A DNA stretch of 64,000 nucleotides from Streptomyces sp. AC512_CC834 (GTDB lineage: Bacteria > Actinomycetota > Actinomycetes > Streptomycetales > Streptomycetaceae). Where the stretch lies: the NCBI RefSeq assembly GCF_019049325.1, contig NZ_JAGMUO010000024.1:1-64000 (forward strand), read 5' to 3'. How positions within the stretch are numbered: position 1 is the stretch's first letter; every line of letters starts with the position of its first letter. Shown here piece after piece: positions 55,642 to 63,105 of the stretch. A model generated the notes under the pieces. That model did no database searches. It saw only the letters and a list, made by a program, of their open reading frames with translations, and was not told the origin of the DNA. A program made the position numbers and the translations under genes.

Positions 55642-56628
55642 TCACCACCCGTGGACCAGTCGTGTGCCCAGCGGCGTTCGTGTGTGCAGAACGGACGTAC
55701 CCTGACGCTCCGTCGACACCAGACCTGCCTGGCGCAGCGCAGCGGCATGGCGGCTGGCCGTGGGCACGGACGTACTGATTCTGGCAGCCAGCGCGGACGT
55801 GGTGTGCCCGACGGCCAGCGAGCGCAGCGCGGCGGCACGGGTCGGGCCGATCAGGAACTCCAGGGCAGATGCGGTGCGCGGGTCGGAGCCGGTTCGCGGA
55901 ATCCATACCTTGCCCCGGCCCGCCGGATACACCAGGACGGGCGGCAGCGCCGGATCGGCGAGTGCGATGGGGTGGTGGTGGCAGAAGAAGCTCGGGATCA
56001 GTGTCAGACCACGGCCGTACAGATGGAGGTCCCGCTCCACCGGATAGTCGACCTCCAGCACGGGAGGGCGCCAACGGGCCGTGGGCGTCAGGAGGCCGAG
56101 CACGGTCTCGGGGCCCTCCGTCAGCGCCCGCCGCGACAGGGTGTCACGGACGTGGGCCATGCCCAGCGCCATGTCCGCCACATACGGGGCGATGGCCGCA
56201 GCGTAGTAGCGGCGCAGCACCGAGCCGAGACGAGCCAGCGCGGTCGGCCGGCCGCGGGCGATGTCGTCGAGCCACATGGGCGGCCGCGGCAGCCCCTGGG
56301 CGAGGAGGCCGATGTCGGTGCGCAGCCGCCGGGGGCGCGTGGACATGACCGTGTCGATCGCGGTGTCCACACACCCCGGTGAGTCGAGGGCCGGGGTGAG
56401 GAAGTCGGGGAAGTAGGAACGGGCCGGGGCCAGTGTGGTCAGCAGATTCAGGTCCGCGCCCAGCCGAGCCGTGGACAGCGCGGTACGGGCGCGCCGCTGC
56501 CAGGGCGCGAAGAAGGCGGCCGGGCCGACGAGTTGATGCACGCTGAGGACGGTCTCCCACAGCGGGTCCGTTACCTGCGCGAACCGGACGCGCCCTCTGT
56601 CCTCAGCCGTGAAGTGGATCCGCAGCAT
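55642..56628 (-). CDS. ArsR-type regulator with DUF5937-like N-terminal region
   Basis: This 328-residue protein is taken from the ATG at 56628 (MLRIHFTAEDRGRVRFAQV). That opening and the following helical region match the DUF5937/ArsR-like regulators of Streptomyces. The C-terminal winged helix shows LAVGHTTSALAARISTSVPT then SRHAAALRQAGLVSTER. These regulators are common but unstudied. It follows the MFS gene on the same strand by about 230 bases, and short CCGTTTCCCCC repeats lie just upstream. It could control the adjacent operon; that is inferred. Confidence 0.78.
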   Translation of the reverse strand: MLRIHFTAEDRGRVRFAQVTDPLWETVLSVHQLVGPAAFFAPWQRRARTALSTARLGADLNLLTTLAPARSYFPDFLTPALDSPGCVDTAIDTVMSTRPRRLRTDIGLLAQGLPRPPMWLDDIARGRPTALARLGSVLRRYYAAAIAPYVADMALGMAHVRDTLSRRALTEGPETVLGLLTPTARWRPPVLEVDYPVERDLHLYGRGLTLIPSFFCHHHPIALADPALPPVLVYPAGRGKVWIPRTGSDPRTASALEFLIGPTRAAALRSLAVGHTTSALAARISTSVPTASRHAAALRQAGLVSTERQGTSVLHTRTPLGTRLVHGW

Positions 56629-56860
56629 GCCGTTTCCCCCGTTTCCCCCGTTGCGGTGCGGCCGTTGCCCTCGCGTCGAGACGCCTGCGCCCCGACGGCA
56701 GCGGAAGTCCGCCCGTCCTACCGTGGTCGGCGCCGCCGTTGGTCGATGGCGGCATCCCCACCTCACGTACTCGTCGCCCGTGCGTCAACCGGAACATCAG
56801 GGGGTGACAGAAGTGGACAAGAGGTGGTATGGGTAGGCGGCGCTCAGGGCCCCGAGGTGT

Positions 56861-58189
56861 TCAAGGCGCGTGCGTCAGCGGCTCGGCCGCGGACCGTGCG
56901 GCGGACGCGTGGTCAAGGCGCCGCAGCGACGGTGCGAGCGCTCCGGCGCAGGCGGCGATCACGCCGACGACGGCCACCATGCCGATCGCGAGCGCGGCGG
57001 CGCCCTCCTTGCCCGCTCCCAGCATGTCGGCCGCGGCCGTACCCTCGCCGATGGCATCGCCGAGGGCGGAGTCGACCAGTGGCCCCGAGCCCAGCAGGCC
57101 GACGGGGAGGGTGATCTGGGTCAGCACCCGTCGGGCCCCGAAGACCCTGCCCTGTTGCTCACTCGGGACCTCGCCCTGCCACAGGGTCTGGTAGGAGGTG
57201 TTGATGACCGGCGGCACGAACGCGGCCAGGAACGCCGCCGCGGCCAGCAGTACAGCCGTGTGTGCGACCGCCATCAGCATCGGGCCAAGAGCGCAGCCCA
57301 CCGCCATGCCCAGTGCCACGAACCGGGCTCGTGCGCGTGGCCCCTGCCACACGCTCATCAGCAGCGCCCCGAGCACCCCGCCGGTGCCGCCCGCCGCGAC
57401 CACCGTACCCAGCAGCACACTGCTGTCGTCACCGCGCAGCAGTACCAGCGGCAGGTTGAGGGCGTAGGCGACGCCACCCACCAGGTTCATGACGAGGAAC
57501 AACCCGGTCAGGGCACGCAGCGGCGCACTGCGCCAGATGTACCGGAATCCGAACAGCAAGTCCGAGCGCAGGGTTCTCGGTGCCGCAGGCGCGTGCTTCG
57601 GGTCCGCCCCGGCCCGGTGATCGGGGACCTGCGTCATCAGGAGCGCGCACACCCCGACGAGATACGTGGCCAGGTCGACGAGGATGACACCACCCAGGCT
57701 GAACACGGCGAGGAGCACGCCACCCGCCGCCGGGGCGAGCACCTCGGAGGCCGGGTCGCCCAGGGCCACCAGCCCGTTCGCCCTGCTGCGTCGGTCGTCC
57801 GGCACCAGGTCGCTGACCAGCGCGGAGTACGCCAGCCAGTGGAAGGACTCCAGCGCTCCTTCCAGTACGGCGAGCACCATCAGGTGCCAGACCTGGAGCT
57901 GGCCGGACGCGTACAGGCCGAGCAGGGCGGTACTGCACAGGGCGAGTCCGGTGTCGCACAGGAGCATCAGTGCCTTGCGGCTCAGCCGGTCGGCCAGGGC
58001 ACCCGCGAGCGGACTGAGCAGGAGACCGGTGGCGAACGAGCAGAATGTGAGCAGCGCGAACTGGGTCGCGGAGCCGCTGGTGCGCCAGGCCCAGACGGTC
58101 ACCGCGAACCAGCCGAGGCCGGAACCGAGCAGCGACACGAACTGCCCGATCCACATGATTCTGAACTGTCGGTAGCCGTCTTGGCTCAT
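56861..58189 (-). CDS. MFS exporter of the accessory operon
   Basis: This 442-residue protein starts at the ATG at 58189, overlapping the stop of the dioxygenase gene (ATGA). It has about 12 helices and the enterobactin-exporter-like MFS pattern: FRIMWIGQFVSLLGSGLGWF, then LLLSPLAGALADRLSRKALM, the loop between helices 2 and 3. It is the last gene of the coupled series 58186-63105 plus the GNAT gene and is likely the exporter for the pathway product. The C-terminal 35 residues are cytoplasmic and charged. Confidence 0.88.
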   Translation of the reverse strand: MSQDGYRQFRIMWIGQFVSLLGSGLGWFAVTVWAWRTSGSATQFALLTFCSFATGLLLSPLAGALADRLSRKALMLLCDTGLALCSTALLGLYASGQLQVWHLMVLAVLEGALESFHWLAYSALVSDLVPDDRRSRANGLVALGDPASEVLAPAAGGVLLAVFSLGGVILVDLATYLVGVCALLMTQVPDHRAGADPKHAPAAPRTLRSDLLFGFRYIWRSAPLRALTGLFLVMNLVGGVAYALNLPLVLLRGDDSSVLLGTVVAAGGTGGVLGALLMSVWQGPRARARFVALGMAVGCALGPMLMAVAHTAVLLAAAAFLAAFVPPVINTSYQTLWQGEVPSEQQGRVFGARRVLTQITLPVGLLGSGPLVDSALGDAIGEGTAAADMLGAGKEGAAALAIGMVAVVGVIAACAGALAPSLRRLDHASAARSAAEPLTHAP

Positions 58190-58731
58190 GGCTGCGAGTG
58201 CTCCGGGTACGACAGTGCGGGAATGGTGACGAGGGTGTAGCGGGCCGCGCTGGTGACGGGATCCACCCAGTGCCATGCCTTGGGGTCGTGCGTGATGTAG
58301 CGCCCCGCCCGGTCCACGACCCTGACCGCCCGCCCGTCGGCGTCCTGTGCGACCAGGGCATCGGTGTCGGACGTGGTCAGCATGTACAGGCCCTGCTGGA
58401 GCGAGTCCCGGTGCGGCAGCACGTAGTCGCCCGGGTCGTAGCGGTTGATCTGGACGTACAGGTCCGGGGGCACGGTGCCGGGCGGGAGGATTCCGGCCAG
58501 GATGGCGGCGTGCAGTTCCTGGGGCATCCGATCTGCCTGCAGTACGTGGTACTGGTCGTCGTCCTCGTACTCCGAGTCACGGTAGGGGTCGAACGGCTCT
58601 CTGTCCGCGAGCCGTTCACTCGGAGTCCGCCGGGCCGGGTAGTCGGCGAAGAGGGCGCGGTGGCGCTCGGCCAGAGCGACGATCTGGGCGTGGTTGGCGA
58701 CCACGTTGTTCATGACACGCAGCTCACGCAC
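58186..58731 (-). CDS. Small Fe(II)/2-oxoglutarate-dioxygenase-like protein with intact ligands
   Basis: This 181-residue protein starts at a GTG at 58731 behind GGGAGG. In a jelly-roll-like region it has YVQINRYDPGDYVLPHRDS, placing His107 and Asp109 as an HxD pair, and KAWHWVDPVTSAARYTLVTI, placing His154 and Arg164 where the distal metal His and the 2-oxoglutarate Arg are expected. Together they fit a small Fe(II)/2-oxoglutarate oxygenase. It has no close family I can name. Its start overlaps the end of a degenerate homologue by 8 bases. Confidence 0.7.
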   Translation of the reverse strand: MRELRVMNNVVANHAQIVALAERHRALFADYPARRTPSERLADREPFDPYRDSEYEDDDQYHVLQADRMPQELHAAILAGILPPGTVPPDLYVQINRYDPGDYVLPHRDSLQQGLYMLTTSDTDALVAQDADGRAVRVVDRAGRYITHDPKAWHWVDPVTSAARYTLVTIPALSYPEHSQP

Positions 58732-59236
58732 GGCGGCCTCCCAGGGTGAGGGTGTAGCGGGTGTCGCCCAGGACCGGGCTGGTCCAGCACCAGGTGTCGG
58801 GCCGTGCCTGAAGGCCGAGGCCCGGCTCGTCCGCCACCCGTACGAAGCGTTCGCCGTCCCACACGGTGCAGCCGTCGAGGGCCGCGCCGGTCAGCGTGCA
58901 CACCACGACCCAGGCGAGGCCGTCCGACGCCCCCGGCAACCGGTCCCGGAGCCGGTGCGGCAGGGCGTAGCCCCCGGGCGAGTAGCGGTGCAGGGCGATC
59001 CGGAGCGGCTCGCCGGGCAGGACGCCGACGTCGATCCGGGCGGTGAGGGCGTCGCGTTCGGGGCCTTCGGGCAGGGATACGCCGTGCTGGTCGGACAGTG
59101 TCTCCAGGGCCCCGGTGTCCGCCACGGGCGTGTACGGGGCGGCGCGGGCGAGCTCGATGACGGTGGCGCTCTCACGGACCAGGCCGGGGCGCAGCACCAG
59201 CGGCGGCAGGGTGTTCGCAGTGAGGGACATGGTCAT
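58724..59236 (-). CDS. Dioxygenase-like protein with degenerate metal site
   Basis: This 170-residue protein starts at the ATG overlapping the stop of the PLP-enzyme gene. Its sequence parallels the next gene product: LHRYSPGGYALPHRLRDRL aligns with INRYDPGDYVLPHRDS, and DTWCWTSPVLGDTRYTLTL with KAWHWVDPVTSAARYTLVT. In this copy the HxD Asp is Leu96 and the distal His is Cys150, while Arg160 is kept. It is probably not an iron enzyme on its own and may be a partner subunit or a substrate-binding protein. An Asp98 two residues on could conceivably replace the lost ligand. Confidence 0.65.
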   Translation of the reverse strand: MTMSLTANTLPPLVLRPGLVRESATVIELARAAPYTPVADTGALETLSDQHGVSLPEGPERDALTARIDVGVLPGEPLRIALHRYSPGGYALPHRLRDRLPGASDGLAWVVVCTLTGAALDGCTVWDGERFVRVADEPGLGLQARPDTWCWTSPVLGDTRYTLTLGGRRA

Positions 59237-60708
59237 TCCAGATCGTTCAGGTCGACGGGGACGACATCGGGGTAGGCGGCGCGGAGTGCCGCGATGTCGC
59301 GGTATCCGGCGAGCTCGGCGAACAGGCCGACGACGCGGTCCCGGGAGGGGCCGTTGCGTGCCCCCATCGCGATCTTGAAGAGTCCGCGCCGGTCGCTGAG
59401 TCGGGGCACGATCGTCTCGAAGCGGTGGCCGCGGAAGCCGAAGCTGGAGCCCCGCGAGAGCGTCAGCCCCCGGAGGCGGGCCTCGTGCTCCACGACCGCG
59501 AGCAGCAGCCCGTGGCTGTCGAGGGAGTCCTCGGCGAGATGGCACACCACGAAAGGCGCCCGCGCCCACGGCTTGTGGGCATCACCGCCCAGCGACGGAT
59601 GGACGATCCGCCGGAACAGGCCGCCGCGGTGCCGGGACAGCACGGTCGCCACGAGGGCGTTGTTGAGGAACACCGACTGGCCGTGCTGCCGCGTCGTCCG
59701 CGGGTCCAGGACGAACGGGGCCTCCAGGGCAGCCAGTTCGTACAGCGAAAGGCCCGTACCGGTGATCGTGCGCATCTTGCGCAGCACGGACGCGATGTCC
59801 CCGGCCTGCGCCCCGGCCGAGTGACGGGTGTACAGACCCACAAATCCGGCGTTCGCCAACTCCAGTCCCTGCTGGTCGAGTTTGAGCCCGGAGCGGATCT
59901 CGACGACCAGGTCGGGCGGACAGGCGGCGAGGGCGTTCAGGAGGCCGCCGGTGGACCAGGCCGGGGACACGAGGGTGGTGTCCACGACCAGGACGCGGGG
60001 CCCGCCGGGACCGGCGGCACCCCACGCCCGTGCGAGCCCGGCCAGGTCCAGCGTTTCCAGCTCCCAGTCGTAGCGGACCGGCTCGACCAGGACGACATCC
60101 AGCTCACCGGCGCCGACCGCGCCCTGCAACTCACCCTGCGATCCGAACGCCCGAGGGGCGAAGCCGGGCCCGCGCAGCAGTTCGATCAGGACGCCGGTCT
60201 CGAAGTACGCGCCCCACTGGCCCAGGCGCAGCGGGACCCCGGGCGTCGGGCGGGACATGTTCAGATAGGTCTGCAGCACACCGGCGAGCGCGGCCATGCC
60301 GGTGCCGTACGCCACGAAGGCCGGCTGCCACGCCTGCGGTACCGCCGCGTGCGCGGCACACCGGCGCTCCAGGGCGGTGGCCGGGATGTTGCGCTCGTAG
60401 CTGTGGGCGACAGTGCGACCGGACGGCAGCCGGGGCAGGTCCGCGGTGAGCGGCGGGGAGCGGAAGTGGCGGGCTGTGCTGCGATGCGCCTGAGTGAGCC
60501 AGATCTCCCTGAGGCGCGCGGCCAGTTCGTCGAGAAGCCGCTCGCCGTCGACCGATTCGCACCGTGCCCCTTCGAGTACCTCGGCGACCGCGCCACGCCA
60601 CGCTTTCCACGCCGTCTCGTCGCGCCCCTCCGGCAGGGCTTCCAACTGGCCGGCCAGGGCGAGCAGCCGCTCGCCCTCAGCGCGGCACGCGGAGGGATTC
60701 TCCACCAC
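59233..60708 (-). CDS. Fold-type I PLP enzyme, cystathionine gamma-synthase-like
   Basis: This 491-residue protein starts at the GTG at 60708, inside the end of the decarboxylase gene and behind GGAGGTGACAGGCC. The CGS-like marks are SYERNIPATALERR (about 103-116), AYGTGMAALAGVL (133-145), VVLVEPVRYDWELETLD (205-221), VVDTTLVSPAWS (241-252) and a probable PLP Lys276 in EIRSGLKLDQQG. The usual SxTK motif is changed to SGLK. A helical 80-residue N-terminal extension and a 100-residue C-terminal extension add to the core. Reaction unknown: beta/gamma replacement, elimination or transamination are possible. Confidence 0.68.
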   Translation of the reverse strand: MVENPSACRAEGERLLALAGQLEALPEGRDETAWKAWRGAVAEVLEGARCESVDGERLLDELAARLREIWLTQAHRSTARHFRSPPLTADLPRLPSGRTVAHSYERNIPATALERRCAAHAAVPQAWQPAFVAYGTGMAALAGVLQTYLNMSRPTPGVPLRLGQWGAYFETGVLIELLRGPGFAPRAFGSQGELQGAVGAGELDVVLVEPVRYDWELETLDLAGLARAWGAAGPGGPRVLVVDTTLVSPAWSTGGLLNALAACPPDLVVEIRSGLKLDQQGLELANAGFVGLYTRHSAGAQAGDIASVLRKMRTITGTGLSLYELAALEAPFVLDPRTTRQHGQSVFLNNALVATVLSRHRGGLFRRIVHPSLGGDAHKPWARAPFVVCHLAEDSLDSHGLLLAVVEHEARLRGLTLSRGSSFGFRGHRFETIVPRLSDRRGLFKIAMGARNGPSRDRVVGLFAELAGYRDIAALRAAYPDVVPVDLNDLE

Positions 60709-61870
60709 GGCCTGTCACCTCCTCGCCGTCGACGAGCCATTCGGCGGGCAGCGGCAGACCGTGCATCATGCGCGCCATGCTGCTGACGTAGGCGCCCGCG
60801 GACGACAGCAGCAGTCGGTCGCCCTCCTCGACGGGCGGCAGCGTCGCGGCGCGCAGGAGATAGTCGTTCTCGTAGCAGCTTGCGCCCGCGATGTCGTAGG
60901 GCCGGGCCAGACCGTCGCGGTCGGGTGTGACCCCCACGACCCGCGGCCTGGCCCAGTCGAGCAACGCCCAGCCGGAGGCGTCCACGGTGACGATGCGCCT
61001 GCCTCCCGGGTCGCGGTCCACGGAGGTGACCGCGACGGAGAGGAAGCCGGCCATCGCCGTCACGAGCATGCCGGGCTCGACGACCAGCTCCGGGCAGCGT
61101 CCGTGCGCGGTGCGGTACGCGTCCAGAAGGAGGCCGGTCTCCCGCCACGCCCGCCGGGCCCGGTCGCGTACCGCGTACAGCAGGGTCAGGCCGCCGCCGA
61201 TGTTGACGCTGGTGACGTCGGGGAAGACCCGCAGACAGTTCAGCAGCAGCCGCACCAGCGCCACGACTCGTTCCGGTGTGGCCAGTTCGCCTGTGTGCGC
61301 GTGGAGCCGGACCACACGGATACCCGAGTCGGCCAGCAGCCGGTGCAGCTCGGGGTCGGTCGCGTCGACGCCGAACCGGCTCCAGCGCAGCCCGGCCCCC
61401 TCCGCGTCGGACGGCGACACCGGCACTCTCACGCGCAGTCCGATGGACGACGGCGGGTCGGCGACCGCGGCCAGTTGACGCAGCCGGGCCAGGCTGTCGA
61501 CGTCCGGCAGCGCCCCGTTGTCCCTGCTCGCGCGCAGGGCGGCAGCGGACAGCGCGGGGCCCGTCGCGTGGACGGGGCGGAGTCCGGAGGCGAGCGCGGC
61601 CTCCAGTTCGGGCTCGCTGGCCACGTCGGCGCCGAGCCCGAGTGCGGCCAGGTGCCGCAGCAGCGGGGGAAACCGGTTGGCCTTGACGGCGAAGCACAGC
61701 CGCGCGTCGGACACAGGGGCGAGATCTGCGCGCAGGCTCTCCACCGTACGGGTGATCGCCGCCGCGTCGTACAGGAGGGCCGGGCTGCCCACGACGGCAG
61801 CGGCGCGCCGCAGGGCCGAGGACGCGGTGTCCGGGACGACGGCGGCGCCGGATTCGACGGCGGCGGTCAT
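60677..61870 (-). CDS. Fold-type III PLP decarboxylase (diaminopimelate/ornithine decarboxylase-like)
   Basis: This 397-residue protein starts at the ATG overlapping the ureohydrolase stop. The alanine-racemase-fold domain has the PLP Lys63 in FAVKANRF, His190-Ala-His192 in LHAHTGE, NIGGG (223-227) and EPG (265-267). Cys332 in SCYENDYL and SAGAYVSSMARMM (357-369) are the diaminopimelate decarboxylase-type substrate residues. Substrate is probably a basic amino acid; with a ureohydrolase upstream, ornithine is attractive. The specificity loop cannot be read by eye. Confidence 0.85.
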   Translation of the reverse strand: MTAAVESGAAVVPDTASSALRRAAAVVGSPALLYDAAAITRTVESLRADLAPVSDARLCFAVKANRFPPLLRHLAALGLGADVASEPELEAALASGLRPVHATGPALSAAALRASRDNGALPDVDSLARLRQLAAVADPPSSIGLRVRVPVSPSDAEGAGLRWSRFGVDATDPELHRLLADSGIRVVRLHAHTGELATPERVVALVRLLLNCLRVFPDVTSVNIGGGLTLLYAVRDRARRAWRETGLLLDAYRTAHGRCPELVVEPGMLVTAMAGFLSVAVTSVDRDPGGRRIVTVDASGWALLDWARPRVVGVTPDRDGLARPYDIAGASCYENDYLLRAATLPPVEEGDRLLLSSAGAYVSSMARMMHGLPLPAEWLVDGEEVTGRGGESLRVPR

Positions 61871-63105
61871 GAGCGGGGCCCGGTGGCGGCGTCCACGGTG
61901 CGCAGCAGCACATCGGCGGCGACGAGTCCGTCCACCTCGGACGCCGACGGCAGCACCTCCACCATGTCGATCCCCGCGATGCGACGGCTGCGGCAGAGCA
62001 GACCCAGCAGGGCCACCAGCTCCCGATGGGTGAACCCGCCGGGCAGCGGGGTCCCCGTACTGCCCAGAGCGGAGGGGTCGAGGCCGTCGACGTCGATGGT
62101 GACGTGGTAGGCGATGTCCTCGGGGAGCTGGGCCAGGAGCTGCTGCGGCGTGGCGGTGGCGGCCGTGGTGCCCGGCCACACCAGGCGTTTGTCGCTGGGG
62201 GAACAGCGCGGCTGCTCGAGCTGGCGGATTCCGTACTGGACGACCCGGTGGACGCTGTCGTGTCCGATGACCCAGTTCATCACGTTGCCGTGGTGCAGAT
62301 CCCGCTCCCAGCCGTCCGTACGGGGCTCGGCGTAGTCGGTGTGCGCGTCGATGTGCAGCACGCCCAGTGCCTTGTGATGCCCGGTCAGCCCCTGGACGAC
62401 GGGCCACGTGATGGAGTGGTCGCCGCCGATCACGACCGGCAGGCGGCCCGCGGCGGCGGTGGCGGACACGACCTGGGTGAGCATCGCGAAACTCGGCCCG
62501 TTGCGGGTGTGCACGACCTGCGAGATGTCCCCCACGTCGGCGAGCCGTCGCCCGGCGAGCAACTGCCGGCCGCCGACCGGGTCGTATGCACCCGGCGGTC
62601 CGTCGGCCGTGTCGCGGTACTGGAACAGCGCCCCGCTCGTCCGCCGCAGGAAGTTGGGCGCGAAGCGGCTGCCGGGGTGGTGTGTCACCCCGACGTCGTA
62701 GGGCATGCCGATGAAGACCAGGTCACTGGCGTTCCCGCGCAGCGCGTCGGCCAGCGGCAGGACGGGCGCGTTGAACATGCCGCCGCGACCGGTGGGCAGC
62801 GTCACCCCGTCGGGCAGGTACGGGACGAGCAGGCCCTGTTCGCGCAGCCCGGCCACGGACGCGTACAGCCGCTCCCGCAGCGCCGGGCTGTCGGCGACGA
62901 GCGGCTCGACGACGCTGCGTACGGTGCGCGGCACGGCGAAGGCGCGCCACAGTCCGGCGGTGGCGGTGCGCAGGCTGACACGGTGGGTCTTCTTCGTGTG
63001 CCACACGACTGTGGTCTCGCGGTCGGCGGAGAGGATCGCCAGGTCGGGATCGACCACGAGCAGTGCGGCCTCGACACCTTGGGTGTCCGGTTCAGTCACG
63101 GTCAT
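61867..63105 (-). CDS. Ureohydrolase (arginase/agmatinase fold) with N-terminal PqqD/RRE-like domain
   Basis: This 412-residue protein has a ureohydrolase domain (about 125-405). Mn(II) ligands are His230 (GGDHS), Asp253, His255 and Asp257 (IDAHTD), and Asp338 and Asp340 (DVDGLDP); Glu383 sits in MVEVLP. All dimetal positions are kept. The first 95 residues are extra and look like a winged-helix PqqD/RRE domain (TTVVWHTKKTHRVSL, TAGLWRAF, ASVAGLREQGLLVPY). Ordinary arginases (about 300 residues) lack it. It should hydrolyse a guanidine group to an amine and urea. Its substrate may be arginine, agmatine, a guanidino-intermediate or a peptidyl arginine. Confidence 0.8.
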   Translation of the reverse strand: MTVTEPDTQGVEAALLVVDPDLAILSADRETTVVWHTKKTHRVSLRTATAGLWRAFAVPRTVRSVVEPLVADSPALRERLYASVAGLREQGLLVPYLPDGVTLPTGRGGMFNAPVLPLADALRGNASDLVFIGMPYDVGVTHHPGSRFAPNFLRRTSGALFQYRDTADGPPGAYDPVGGRQLLAGRRLADVGDISQVVHTRNGPSFAMLTQVVSATAAAGRLPVVIGGDHSITWPVVQGLTGHHKALGVLHIDAHTDYAEPRTDGWERDLHHGNVMNWVIGHDSVHRVVQYGIRQLEQPRCSPSDKRLVWPGTTAATATPQQLLAQLPEDIAYHVTIDVDGLDPSALGSTGTPLPGGFTHRELVALLGLLCRSRRIAGIDMVEVLPSASEVDGLVAADVLLRTVDAATGPRS

